NCBI GenBank assembly: GCA_030141605.1
Contig: JAQGDQ010000131.1
Coordinates: 310,001-374,000 of the forward strand
Origin: Tubiluchus corallicola
Taxonomy: Eukaryota; Priapulida; Priapulimorpha; Priapulimorphida; Tubiluchidae
DNA: 64,000 bases
Direction: 5' to 3'
Each line of letters opens with the position of its first letter. Positions within the stretch are counted from its first letter, which is position 1. Position numbers and translations under genes: made by a program. Shown piece after piece: positions 37,951 through 50,587 of this stretch. A model generated the notes under the pieces. That model ran no database searches, was not told where the DNA came from, and was given only the letters and a program-made list of their open reading frames with translations.

Positions 37951-40921
37951 TCTACGGCATAGGTGCTGAGAGCGTAAGTACACCTACCGGTGGTTCTACT
38001 GAATTGCGGAATCTTTGCATGCTAGTCTACTTATAAGTGCTTTGTAATGGTAAACATTTCACCCACAGTACAATATTCTTCTAAAATTTGTAATTTTAGT
38101 TTTCCAAAAAGTTTTCCAACCTCTCTATAAACGCATGGGCACAGTAAATATGGTCAATCTAGGGTGCTTCAAAAATCCCTCTTTATTTCTAAAAAAATAT
38201 TAGAAATTAAAGGCAGTTGCAAGAGAAACCAAATGACAATTTGGCTGCTGATAATATATATAGCCTCATTGCGATTTTGCACCTCTGTTCTATCTAGAGT
38301 CAAGATGTTAGCAGAACAAAACAGCACAAAACACAAAAAAATCTCAACTAAGGAGAAGAGTTCACCATAAAATGAGCGTCCTATGTCGTAGCACACTGAG
38401 CTGCCATAATCGATTTGTAGAAACTGGCGAACATTTTTCATGTTTCATTTCTGCTTGACATTTGAATATGCTAACCTAATTTGCATATTACGAGTATTAA
38501 CGAAAATTGCATTATCAGTTCATTTAGTTATAGAGCTCACGGCTAATAATGGCACTCGAAATATTTGTATTAATTTGCAACAAAAATGCATAAATTAGAC
38601 TGTTTGCTTAGCTGCTGCCATGTTATTACTGCTAACATGGCAGCTTTGTCGGAGAAAATATATTTGTCAACTTTAAAGTTGAAAAATAACTTTCTTTTTT
38701 GAAAAAATTCTTCCCTATTATAATCTAATTATATCTGTGTACATAAACGCACACGCACACCCTAACACATAACACTACTGTGCTTTTACTGATTCAGTTC
38801 AATTTGAATTGCTCCGCATTGCATTCTCCCTTAACTGCTAGCTGGCTTGTTCTGTGTGCAGATCTGTCGGTGCTGCCATCTATCCAGCATTCTCTAAGCT
38901 CAATCATGAAATCATTTAGGCTTGCAACAAGACCCAGCTTGGCTTTCACACCTCCATAATTACAAGTTCCATATAGGCCGTAGCCTCCGGCGGTGGGGCA
39001 AGGGAAAGAGGGTCTCCTCCTCCAGGATTTGAAGTACAACAAAGCTGTTACATTCTGAGAGAAAATGCCTTCATTCATTGTCAGACAAATGATATATTTG
39101 CAAAGCAGGTACTTTTCTAGCTACCTCTCTTCCTTCTTACACCCCACCCTCCCTTACTAAGCTAGATTAGTATTGCTACGACGGTGAAGTGCATTCATTT
39201 TGATATTTTTGTCAGAACTGTAATACTTAGAATTTTGAAATTAAAAAGTTCTTTCTTTTGCGTTTCATGCTGGTTCGAGGACGAACCATTTTCTGTGGAG
39301 AAGGAAAGTGTTACGTCGTCGAGGTGCCATTTATTTTCATCCCCACCCCAACATTGTGATGGTTGATCTATTGTAAAGCCATTGCATATCAACAATACAT
39401 TAACGTCTCAAAACCTATTCTGTTTGGAACTAGCATGGAGCACGCTTCCTTCTGGCAAGTTTATTTTGCGAAAATATTCTCTGTTGTCTAACGTTTTATT
39501 TTCAAGTGATGTGAACTAGCGAATCAGCACTATCCACTCAACATTACACATCTTTAGGCTACCCATTTAACAAGTTTATATGCAAAAAGTAATTGCTATG
39601 GATGAGCTTTTAACCTTTTGGTTGCTAGTTGCAGATCTGGCTGATCTACTTTTGAGCAATGAATGACATCTAAAAACACTTTAATACACTGTTTCGCAAA
39701 AATTTTCACACCTCGGGGAGACACCCCCCTCTATCTCTTGGGGATTTTCCCACTCGCTTCCGCCTACTGCTTACTCAAACTTTTTCTTCGGCCTGAATAG
39801 TAAGTACACTAGCTAACGGATAATGTTTCCTCATTTGTCTAGAAGTTTCAAAGATTGTAAATGTTTTATATACTCAGATAAACATGAATTTATATCTACA
39901 AATATGTGTGATACGTCTTAATAGTACTTTATAACCTTTAACAGCACAAGTTACCAGAATAACTTAGCATACGTACTTTATAATATAAAATAGGTAATAT
40001 AAAACAGTATGTTTTTATTAAAAATCACATTAATTAAAAGACAAAATTTGTGACAGTTTACAACACATGTTACGTGATATTAGCATTTTCAAACTGCTCC
40101 AGAAACTTATGCAAACAATAGGTCCATAGATCAACACTAATAATAGCACACATTAAGTTTTATTATGCTCTTCTGAGTAAAATTATTACTGAACGATTTC
40201 TTCTTAAATCTCAGCAGATGTTTACGGCACAAGTGAAGCGTATAGAATTTGATGGCAATCCGCTATTTGCTATTTTCGTTTGCGTCCCTTTCAGTTTGCT
40301 AGCGAACAATAGATGAAAGGAACCACGTTATTTGTGCACAAGACAAATTCTGCATAAAAACTTGGAACATAAAGAGGAGTATTATACCACAGAACGCAAT
40401 ATTGTCAGTCTGTGAGAAATCATACTCCCACGTTTTGCCTTGATTGAAAGCTTAGTCGGTAGCCTTTGTGTGCGGCAGTAATCTGCATCATACAAATACG
40501 CTTGTTACTTATGAGACTTTGCGTTATTTATTAGATGCCATCTCGCGCTGGCAATAATAGATTCCAGCATTAATTATTAAAGGCGCGCAGAGACGCTTTT
40601 CGAGCATGTACGTCTGGAGGCATTAAAGTTGTTTTAGTAATAACAGCAACGATAGATTAATAATTAGTAATGATCAGCACAACCGGCTAATTGTCGTTCA
40701 AAATGAAATGGATGAAATAGTCATTTTACAGACGATCAAAAGCACTAACGAGCGTATGTTTTTATTTTGTAATTGAAATTGTTTCTCAATTCAATTTCAA
40801 AAGGTGCTAACGACAATAGTAGTAGATAAATAACCGAGTTGATCGCCTTAATAAAATGACGGGGACGGTTTGTTAATCTTGGCAAGATTATTATTAATAA
40901 TTGTGCCCATGTTGTCTTATT
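37951..40921. other. Unannotated AT-rich DNA
   Basis: The GC-richer interval 38800-39080 has a 94-codon minus-strand open frame beginning with ATG, without family resemblance. Otherwise nothing was recognised. Confidence 0.5.
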
Positions 40922-41230
40922 GCATACAGGGGTTGTGTTAGCAATAACGCTGTATAAAACTTGTAAAACTAAACTCCGCGATGACTGTTAGGCGCAGCCA
41001 TTTTGACAGGTAATTCGTTAGAAACAAGTTTATATAACATGCGTAAAGTTTGAAAAACTAGTCAGAGCATTCGTAGCGCACTCTTTGCTAACTAAGCAAA
41101 AGTATAAGTTACTTTATATTGTCGATAAGTTCAAAAACGTGTTTTTGGTGGACCATTGGTGCACACTGGGATGGCGATACAGTGCCGTTTTTCCAGTGTA
41201 GAGAGAATATTTAAAATTATTAAGAATTTT
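40922..41230. repeat. Dispersed repeat, copy A (partner at 53270-53575)
   Basis: The same order of phrases is found here and at 53270-53575: GCATACAGGG / GCATGCAGGG, AACGCTGTATAAAA, GCGATGACTGTTAGGCGCAG / GCGATGACGGTTAGGCGCAG, CCATTTT, AACAAGTTTA, ATAACAT, TCAGAGCAT, CTAACTAAG, TTGTC(G/A)ATAAG, ACG(TG)TTTTTGGT and a final GGTGCACACTGG / GGCGCACCCTGG. Similarity extends over about 300 bases with small indels. It is an interspersed repeat of unknown type. No coding frame or terminal repeats are evident. Confidence 0.8.
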
Positions 41231-41361
41231 TTTCTTAAGTCTTTCAAAAAGAGAAGATTACTTTGTGTGGAAAGTTCTTTGGGATATGCTTTAAAATTCC
41301 TTTTTCTTTCTTTTTAAATTTTGATACTAAACATGAAAGACGAAAAATGTGAAATGTTGTA

Positions 41362-41445
41362 ATGCGGCCTAGATTAAACCAGGGACCTTCTACTTAAAAA
41401 AAGGGAAGCCTTAAAACCAACAGTAATCACGGCAGTCGATAGTTC
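41362..41445 (-). repeat. tRNA-like / SINE-head relic
   Basis: Read on the minus strand the segment contains GGTCCCTGGTTTAATCTAGG. This resembles a tRNA variable-loop/T-arm region with B box GGTTCRANYCC. An arm-like region lies upstream. The T stem pairs only with a six-base loop, and the acceptor stem is not restored, so this is a decayed tRNA-derived sequence and not a functional tRNA gene. Confidence 0.3.
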
Positions 41446-41630
41446 ATCTCTAGCAGCTCGCTACCCAAACTCAGCATTTCCAATGTTAGATCACTCACAT
41501 TAGAGTAACTCTAACTAATTAATATTTTAATTTGATTAAATTTGAATCTGGATAATTAAACGTGGGATTATTTATTTATTTCCGTGGGAAATTTCCGGCT
41601 CAAAGTTGTCAAAATTTCTGTTGAGTAGGT

Positions 41631-41882
41631 CCTTACTACAGTGGTTCCCAAACTTTCTCGGACCGTTACCCAAATCGGGAAACCCGGTCGTGTCCATTAC
41701 CCCCCACCCAGTACTACTTCTCCAACTCAAAAAGTAAACACACGTTCTTCAAGAAGAAAACTACGTAAAATGCATTCCGAGCGAAGTTTTAAAAATTTTC
41801 AGAGGGGTGCCCGTTACCCCCCAAAAAACCATATTACCCCCGGGGGCAATTTACCCCTACTTTGGGAACCACTGCCTTACTA
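41631..41882. mobile_element. hAT-superfamily MITE with 8-bp target-site duplication
   Basis: The element proper is 41639-41874 (236 bp). Its ends are a perfect 14-base terminal inverted repeat, CAGTGGTTCCCAAA, with weaker pairing further in. It is flanked on both sides by the same 8 bases, CCTTACTA (41631-41638 and 41875-41882). A CAGNGGTTC-like terminus plus an 8-bp duplication are diagnostic of hAT elements. It has no transposase and internally is C-rich with ACCCCC runs. The open frame that crosses it is spurious. The perfect duplication suggests a relatively recent insertion. Confidence 0.95.
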
Positions 41883-44800
41883 GATGGGAAAAAATATTCT
41901 AGCTAAATGTTTAGCGTGGGCTGTACTTGTACAATCTGTAACTGTTGTGGAGTTGTTACTTCGTAAGTCTACTGTCATCTCCACGCACCAGAAATGCATT
42001 TTCTATAAACAAGACAGCTGAAAATTCGATTTCACGTACATTGTCAAAGTTCTTAAGAGGCAAAGAAAGTTTAACACTCAATACGAGGTACTCTTCCGTC
42101 GTGAATCTTTAAATTGTCACTTAATTAATAAAAAGCTAGTGGTACTAATTTTGCGCGGGCTAACATAATAACTCGTCGAGTTTGCGTGAGAGCTAACGAG
42201 TTTTCGTCGTCTCTTTAGATGGCTGTTTGTCCGGTAGAATTTGTCTGAGTAAAACTTTAATGCCTAGATGACACAACTATCGACTGTGTTGTCAATTCAA
42301 TGCCTATAGCAATAAAAGGAACGTGAGGGGCCTAAAATGCACGCAGCTACACTAAAGTACCTAAACAGGAACAACAATCAACAATGTGGCAGAATCCCCG
42401 GAGATGGTAGAATCGACATATCTAACGTTTGCGAAAGTAGATGCTGTAATAGTAAAAAGTAAAGAAAAGAAAGTGACGGGAAGAACTGGAACTTGCAGAT
42501 AATGTTGAACACATATCATAGTGATTTTTTTCACCTTTAATCGGCTTAAATAATTCGATGTCGTTAAATACTATTACGAATGTTAAATAATAAACAGCAT
42601 CGTTAATCAGTATTGTAACTGCTAAAACAGTACAAAAAACTGAAGAAATAATGGCGAAACGCATGCACAGTAATTGCTATTAGGCACGTCATTCTAGTAA
42701 AAAATAGGAGTGACCGTAAACAGATTGCAACAAAACGGATATTTGAAATTACGTTATTTAGGACATTTGGTCTGGCTGATTTTGACTGTTTTAGACCTGT
42801 GTGAATGCACAACTCCATACAACTGAGAAAGCCTTTGTTGCTATTTATTTGGGGTCAGACTTTATTTTCTCCCGCCTATATTGGTCTTTCTTGCGGTCGT
42901 CTTGGCTATCATCATTGTCACCGTCATTATCACATCGTGATCATTTATTATTATTTATTTATTTATTATTTGTTCGGCACAAGAATAAATGTTTACATTT
43001 GATACATGAGTAAATGTAAACAGTAAAACTGCATGGCCATGATCAATACGAAGGTTGTGCCTACCACTGTCTGCCATGGGTGCCAGCAAGGAACTAGATC
43101 CCAAAACAGATCACAGCCTGTCATCCGTCAAAATATCCATCGTTGCTGTCGTCATCGCCATCATCATTATTAATGTTTTTATTGCTATTTACGCTCACGC
43201 AAAGCATGAGATTCCTCGCCCCTGGAATGTCAATTTTTTACTTGTTCTATTTTAAACTCCTCGCTTGCCTCACCTTTGCATAACGAACAGCCTCAGAAGG
43301 CAGCGAAGCACAAAATGACTGAGCAAAGGCAGTGAAAAGTGAAATCCATCCTGACGCTACAGTCTATTATAATGCTCTGGCACTTTCACGTTGGATGTCT
43401 ATACAAAAGCGCTCAGGTATTCACAGCCAGGCAGATTTCGAAAAGGAGTTAATGTGCTTGTTGTATGACAGACTATACGAATTAGCGCTGCTAATGCTTT
43501 CTGGATAAACGGAAACCATTGTATACGTGACAAATGTTTGACAGTCATTATTGAGGTGCGTCAAATTAGCTTCCTTTCATTAGCCGGTTCATATAAATAC
43601 CTAATCACAGCAGGTAGATATGTAGGGAGCAACAGGTAACTTTCTGCTTAGGATTAGGGAATGACTAATGGAAATAGTACCAGCTATGCCCTTAATGTTA
43701 GTAATTAATGTAAATTCATGTCCAAATAACCATTAAACCAAATTATACGGATATTAAAAATTTATTGTCCAATTCAATATTTAATTTCAGTTCATTAAAA
43801 CGAACTATAGCACTAAGTGTATATATACGCAGATATAACAACAACAATAAAGTGTTATAAGCAATACATAGACACAGCACATCTGAAATAATAAATTCAT
43901 GAGTTAACATAATCTTGTACATACTGATACTAGGAATTGAGAGATGACGAATTGAACATGGGCCTACATGGTGATGGGGTCTTACATTAAAATACAAATT
44001 ATCTAGATAAAATATGGTTCATGTATCGCATAATCGTAGACCTATATCTAACATCGATAAGACATTGAATATTATTAAATTACTACTGATTTTCAGACGT
44101 TGCCACAGACCAACAAAAGTAGAATACTATTTATCTGTTTTTGAAACTTCTGTGAATGCAGTCTTCCCTGGGTCTGCTCTATTCTAGTATAATTCAATCT
44201 TCACTCCAAAGGGTTTTTTACTCTCAAATCCCGTTTGGTCCATATGTAGCTGACTAACTTCTTAATTTTCTGTCCAGTGGTCCATTGGTCGTTTATAGAT
44301 TAATCATCGAAGTTTTGCCGAAAGTCTCATTGATCTCTCCCCTTGATCGCCTTTAGTCCTTATGTTTCACACTACAAACTTCTTACAACAGTCATACGGT
44401 AAGCTCGGCGCAATACTAGTCGAAAAATTCTTTAATATCAGCTCTGCCAGTATGTCGTAGTACGAGTACAGAAGCCTACAAGATGAAATTTGTCCTGCAC
44501 CTTCAGATTCGCCTTAGGAAACTCTATCTAGGCTTATTCATATTTTACATAGCTACCTAGGGCTAACCTGCGGAAGTCTCGTGTGCCCCGTAAGTACTGT
44601 AATAACGGCTTACTTTTATCCCTTTCGTACTTTCATAAAATCTATAATACGTCAATCAAAGTTTTGATGCCACTCTACTGTTCTGGCGCATATTCACGTT
44701 TTACATTTTTATTCACCTGCGATAAGTTTTGTCGTTTTCTATACTGTTCATTTTTAAAGAAAAACGATTTTCAGCTTTTCATTAAAATAACCGGAACACG

Positions 44801-45351
44801 CACAGATCAGCATCGATACTATCTGCAATTTTTTTCTTCAAGGCTACCGATATATTATTATCGACCAGTAATTATGCATAGATTCAGCTAATAAATCGTT
44901 ACAAAATATGTACAAACGCATGTACAAACAAATGTACACATTCGTTTTTGTGGATGTTAAGGTTACGGTTACCTAGGTTGGGGGCACAATGAGGTCATAG
45001 GTAGTGGGTGCTGAGTATATACGCACATAAGGTACCGATAACAGTAGAATATCCACATTTGTTGACATCGTGTTCTATTTTTAACATTCTATGATAAAAA
45101 TGTTGTGTGTAAACGTGACTGGAAATTTCGTTCTGTTGTACATAAACTTTTATGATTTTTACACTTTTTCTCATTTTAGAGCTTATTTTGAGTTTGAAAT
45201 GTACAAGATGTCCAAGAAATAACTTTGTGAAAAGCTTATGATTTTACTTGATATGACTTTACCTTGCGTGACTGATAAAGACATTCGATATAAGTCATTG
45301 TGGTTCCAATACTGGAACTCATTACTAACCGCTTCATTTATTATCTAAACT
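41883..45351. other. Unannotated AT-rich DNA
   Basis: ATC/ATT-type simple sequence lies at about 42905-42970 and 43140-43180. No gene or element could be supported. A small ATG-initiated frame at 43076-43255 would encode a single hydrophobic segment, but the triplet-rich sequence explains it. Confidence 0.5.
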
Positions 45352-47420
45352 AGATAGATAGATAAATATTTTGTTTCTGAAAATCAAATTTCTTACATGA
45401 AAATTACAAAATCAACGTATACCCGATGGTTTTATCAGCGGGCAGAGCTCGGGTAATGACTTCCAGATTATACTAACGATACTAACGCACACGGTATATA
45501 TACACAAATATACAAATTTAGTTTTAAACTCTATGAAGCGAAAAAAACTATTAACTAAGCATTTCTACACATTTGATAAACAAATATTTTACCTATAAGA
45601 TAATCACAAGGAAATATATTACTATTTAATTCAAAAATCTATGCATACAGTTGTAAATGAAATTTCCAATTGACATTAATTCTCCATCAAATAAATTTGC
45701 AATATTACTATAATTTAACGCGTACAGTGATCTATGAAGTGCATTTTCGGAGCACTCGCACAAAAAATGCTCTCTGTCTACATTTCTCAACAAAGACACA
45801 GCCTGCGCTCACGAGGTACATTTGCCCAACGACCTGTTTCTATAGCTAGATTGTGGGATGAGACCCTTATTCTTGTGATTATTATACGTTTGTGCTCAGG
45901 TAATTCTGTGTTCTCATACACTGGATGCACAGACAAGTTGGGATTTATTTCCAAATAAGTCTTGCATTTTGTACGATCAGAAACTCGAACATGGGTCTTT
46001 CGTCTCTCTACATCTGTCTGTAATGATCCGTTGTAGTCATAACACTGTCTAAATATTTGTATCCCTTCGTTCGTGTATCTTTACATAAATTCCATACAAA
46101 AATAAACGGGTCATCCGTCATAGCGTGTCGCAGGTTTACCAATTTCGAAACAAACTTTTTTGTACGTATTTTACCCTCGCTTCAAGTGAAGGCATGCCAA
46201 GTTCTAGAAAACAAACGTCGTTTGTGGTAGAAGTACGAACCCCCAGTAGAGCTTTAATAGTAGTGTGGTACGGAACCTCGCCAATACGAGCACTGCCACA
46301 TATCCAGGCTTCGCACCCAAAAAGTATGGACGAAAGCAATGCAGATTCTAGCACCTTCCGTTTTATCCAAAATGGAAAGTCAATGTTCTTGGCTACAAAA
46401 GAGGCAAATTCCATCAAGTGTGGCTGTTTGGATTTAAAATGTTCCCTAACAGCAGCATCGGGCGACCCATCTTGAGTAAAGACAGCCCCCAAATAAGTGT
46501 AATCATTGCAATTTAGCACGCACACATTGTTAACTACAAGTTCCACTCTGTCCGCCAGAGAACCGTGCTCCACCATAAATTTTGTCTTTTCTACACTGAA
46601 GACCATTCCCGATTCTTCACAAAACCCTAAAAGCACAGAAAGTTTCTGGCTTCATTTCTAGACATGGCAAGCAGGACAATATCATCCATAAGCAGTAGAC
46701 AATGAGCCCAGCCAAGAAAGTCATCTTCCACACTCGTGTTTAATTCTCCTCACAAACGGATTTAGGTACAAAGTAAAAAGAAAACAAGATGTCGGGCTTC
46801 CCTGACGAAGACTAATAGTTGCTATAATTATAGCCGTTCCGTATCTGAATATAAGGTACCAATAGCCGCCACCATGGCATATCCACATCCTAAAGCTGCC
46901 AAGGCAGTAATAATAGCACCACGAGCTGCTCTGTCATAAAGTGCTAAAGTGAAGCGATTATGAAAAACTTTTTCTTTTGACACAGTGCGTAATCCATGAG
47001 TAACCGAAGGGTGAGGATGTGTTCCAAACACCCCCGCCCGGGCTGGGCCCTGCTTGTTCCCGATCAGAGCAAAAGCACTTTTGAAGGCGTTGACAAAACA
47101 TACTATCATACAATTTGGCGAAGGTATCCATTACTGATATACCGCGATAATTGTCGCAGGACTGCCGACGACCTTTCTTGAATATCACTATTAGCCGTGA
47201 AGAAGCCCAACTGGTGGGTACAATGGCACACCGAAAGATTAACGTAAATATTGTCACTAAGAAGCTTAACCACGGTTGCGGTAATCTTGAGCACTCCAGG
47301 TGGAACTCCGACGGCCCATCACTGCGGTCCAACTTCATAGCGGTAATAACATCACACATATCAGACAATGTAAAATCATCGTCGGTAACTAATCTGGGCT
47401 CCTCTTGTACAGTTGTTATG
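45352..47420 (-). pseudogene. 5'-truncated, frameshifted non-LTR retrotransposon (LINE)
   Basis: Reading the minus strand from about 47410 downward, successive fragments follow the order of a LINE ORF. The reverse transcriptase begins with a fingers region including SSRLIVIFKKGRR and NYRGISVMDTFAKLYD (about 47115-47240). It continues with EQAG (about 47045), a palm region with AYDRAARGA-like sequence reached only by a frameshift, and LRQGSPTSC (46786-46810). The catalytic box, LLMDDIVLLAM, lies at about 46663-46697. Then come FCEESGMVFSVEKTKFMV and a LINE C-terminal part (to 46136). After another frame change there is a terminal Cys-containing region with RIRVSSHNLAIETGRW and PRERRLCLC (about 45800-45870). 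The 3' end is a TATC repeat at 45352-45366. Several frame changes and stops show it is dead. The 5' end is missing. The clade is unresolved. It should not be read as host genes. Confidence 0.9.
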
Positions 47421-48696
47421 TATATAGTTTTATATTCTGCACCTCTTATTTATTTTATATAATGCTCTGTGTATTGATTTAAACTTATTATAAAATAAAT
47501 AAATATCTGACTATCCTTGTTTTCAGAATGACGCTAGTTTAATTAAAGAACATAAGTTCGCGATCACCTGACCTAGTTCAATAAGGAAAAACCTCTCAGA
47601 CGAGACACTGAACCAACAGATATTCAGTAGCAAGTGAAACCGTTTTCCCGACCGCACAGGCCAAACTTCGCGCTGCTTAACTGCTAAACACACACCTAAG
47701 TACTCAGTTATTCGCCTCGTTCCTGTGCAAGATCTTGATCTTGACGTAGCTTACGAGAAATTGTCGTACATTACTTGTCAGCGGGTGTATATTATCTTTT
47801 ACCGTATACTTTCACCGGAATCTGCACAATCATTTGTGCAAGTTAAAGTGAAAGTTATCATCATAGTGACAGTTAATGATTATTATCTGTTTTCTGAGTT
47901 ACTGAACAAGTGCGCAATCATTAGAGTAAAGACGAAATTGTTGTATTTAAGAATTGTTTTCTTTCTTATTTGCCGGACTGACTGCGCATGTGCGTAAATA
48001 ATAGTCTGGGGTGTGTGTAGGTTTTTTTGGCCTTGCTCAGAGCTAAATAACAAATTTTATTCTTTAGGCAAAATTGTGGGTTAATGTATGTAAATTGTGT
48101 AAAATTACTATGTAACACTATGTAAAAATAAGAAATCAAGCATCAGCGATCCTATCCCAACATTGATGCAAATGAGAACGCAAAGATAAATGATTTTAAT
48201 GAATTCATATTTAAATTGATGTATCTAATTTTGCATCTACCGCAAGATTCTACCGACTCTACAACTAATACAGTTTTACGGTGAAAGATAGCAGAGGCTA
48301 AATGAAAATTTTGGTAACGGGCAAGCAATACTAAGGGCAAACTCCTAACTTAGTTAAATTCATTTCGAATCAAATGAGAATCAACATTTTGTAAAATTAC
48401 TACAGTATTTTATGAAATCAATTGTGTCATACTGCCAGCACGTTGGCCCAGTAAGCGCATAACCAACAGCGTTACAACCAACAGCGTTATAAAATGGTAA
48501 AATGAGTTATGACGATGGTAATAGGCTTATAATAATGGAAACGACGAACACCCGTAGAGCAGTGGTGGTGATGGTCAAGATTTATGATGATGCTAATGTT
48601 AGGCTCAGTTTTGTCATACCATAGATCACTTGCGCTTCAAATTTTATGCACATCATGGCGGCAAATTTCAAAAACGACTGTTTCCGGGATTCTGTG
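47421..48696. other. Unannotated AT-rich DNA
   Basis: No gene recognised. A one-mismatch NRF-1-like word lies at about 47983. Confidence 0.5.
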
Positions 48697-48725
48697 AAAA
48701 AGTCGACTATTATGGTCGACTTTTT
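48697..48725. repeat. Perfect 11-bp inverted repeat with 7-base loop
   Basis: AAAAAGTCGAC, loop TATTATG, GTCGACTTTTT. The hairpin would be stable if transcribed. On the plus strand it ends in a short T run, but nothing indicates that it is a terminator in this eukaryotic context. Confidence 0.85.
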
Positions 48726-49817
48726 GAAACACATTTTTGGTCAACCTTCATCTTTTCGCCTTTTTTGTACCAGTCAACCAGCCGTCAGTCTGCCAGGCTT
48801 TACTAGGTGGCCAAAACGTTTTAAAATAACCAGTTACCTGGTCGACTGTGTACATCGAATTACCTAGTCGCCTTGGACCAAAAAAGCGATATTTGCCAAA
48901 TTCTGCAACAAAATATTAAAATACATGTTCACGCTTTTACGCATGACGTGTTCATTTAAGTACGATATGAGTTATAAAATTGCTCGTTTTATTGCTAAAA
49001 CGCTGCCTGTATAGTAATCAACATGCAGCCATCAAAACATAATCTAAGTAGGATTACATTATATTAACTTTATTGTTTTATAGGCAAACAAAGGAGTTCG
49101 TTAAGTTACGAAGCACCTGCTGGTAATATAACAGTTAAGAGTTTCTGTATCGGAAAGTAACGCATTCCTGGTCAAGTTTTTGCTAAACGACAGATTTTAC
49201 ATCTCATTTTGCTAGACGGGCATGCGTAACTAGTGCCTTATTGTCATTTTTAGAATGTTTAAAGTGAGCGGACACAAGTTCGCTACTGACATTAAATTAT
49301 TTTTATATATTCTTTGATAAAACGCGTCGTAACTATTGTTTAAGTACTCAAGCCGTCTTGTTAATTGAGCAGATGAATTATAAAATTGTCTAGGATGGGG
49401 TTAAGCTACAGGCCCAATCCAGATCCATTTAATAAAAAACAAGTGTTTTCATACGCCGTTTTTTGCCGCCATCAATTATCAAACTTGGTTTAATGTTGAC
49501 CAACGGTATTTAAATGTATACATAAAATCAAAACAAAAAAGGCGCCACGTTGTTGATATGTTTTTGATTGTTGTCGAATGTGTTGATCACGCTTAAAAAC
49601 ATCAATATGCATGATTTTATTACAATGGTAAATAAGTTTATTGACGATCCAGCACATTTATTTTTATTTTTTCTATTTGTATGTATTTTATGGCTTCAGA
49701 CTATGTATAACAGCTAAAGAACGCTAAATAATAATGCAATGCAAATCATACTACAAATACAGTGTAGATCAAAAATACAAACTAAACCCTGCATATTTAT
49801 TTGTCCTCAAATAAAAA
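48726..49817. other. Unannotated AT-rich DNA
   Basis: Nothing recognised. Confidence 0.5.
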
Positions 49818-50505
49818 GTTACTTTACTTTACTTTACTTTACTTTACTTTACTTTACTTTACTTTACGTTACGTTACTTTACTTTACTTTACTTTACTTT
49901 ACTTTACTTTACTTTACTTTACTTTACTTTACTTTACTTTACTTTACTTTACTTTTACTTTTGCTTTACTTTTGCTTTACTTTGCTTTGCTTTACTTTGC
50001 TTTGCTTTGCTTTGCTTTGCTTTGCTTTGCTTTGCTTTACTTTGCTTTGCTTTGCTTTGCTTTACTTTACTTTACTTTACTTTACTTTACTTTACTTTAC
50101 TTTACTTTGCTGTACTTTACGCTACTTTACTTTACTTTGCTATGTTTTACTTCACTTTACCTTACCTTACATTGGCTTAGTTTATCTTATCTTATCTTAT
50201 CTTATCTCATCTCATCTCATCTCATCTCATCTCATCTCATCTCATCTCATCTCATCTCATCTCATCTCATCTCATCTCATCTCATCTCATCTCATCTCAT
50301 CTCATCTCATCTCATCTCATCTCACCTCACCTCACCTCACCTCACCTCACCCTACCCTACCCTACCCTACCCTACCCTACCCTACCCTACCCTACCCTAC
50401 CCTACCCTAACCTACCCTACCCTATCCTATCCTATCCTATCCTATCCTATCCTATCCTATCCTATCCTATCCTATCCTATCCTATCCTATCCTATCCTAT
50501 CCTAT

Positions 50506-50537
<32 letters not shown>

Positions 50538-50555
50538 TATCTTATCTTATCCTAT

Positions 50556-50587
<32 letters not shown>

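Noticed and set aside
38794-39078. 94-codon minus-strand frame beginning with ATG in a GC-richer patch
   Set aside because: No recognisable motif, and no splice site or neighbour supports it. It is left as a possible but unproven exon.
43055-43255. Small single-pass membrane protein
   Set aside because: The hydrophobic stretch is encoded by ATC/GTC/ATT triplet-rich sequence like other simple tracts nearby. There is no conservation or splice evidence.
46125-47462. Plus-strand open frames of 60-116 codons at the LINE
   Set aside because: They are antisense shadows of the reverse transcriptase fragments on the minus strand.
48646-48867. 73-codon plus-strand frame over the GTCGAC hairpin
   Set aside because: No family resemblance. 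The frame is of a length expected by chance and contains the inverted repeat.
50351-50420. Telomere or interstitial telomeric repeat
   Set aside because: The unit is five bases, not TTAGGG, and it is embedded in related pentanucleotide blocks.
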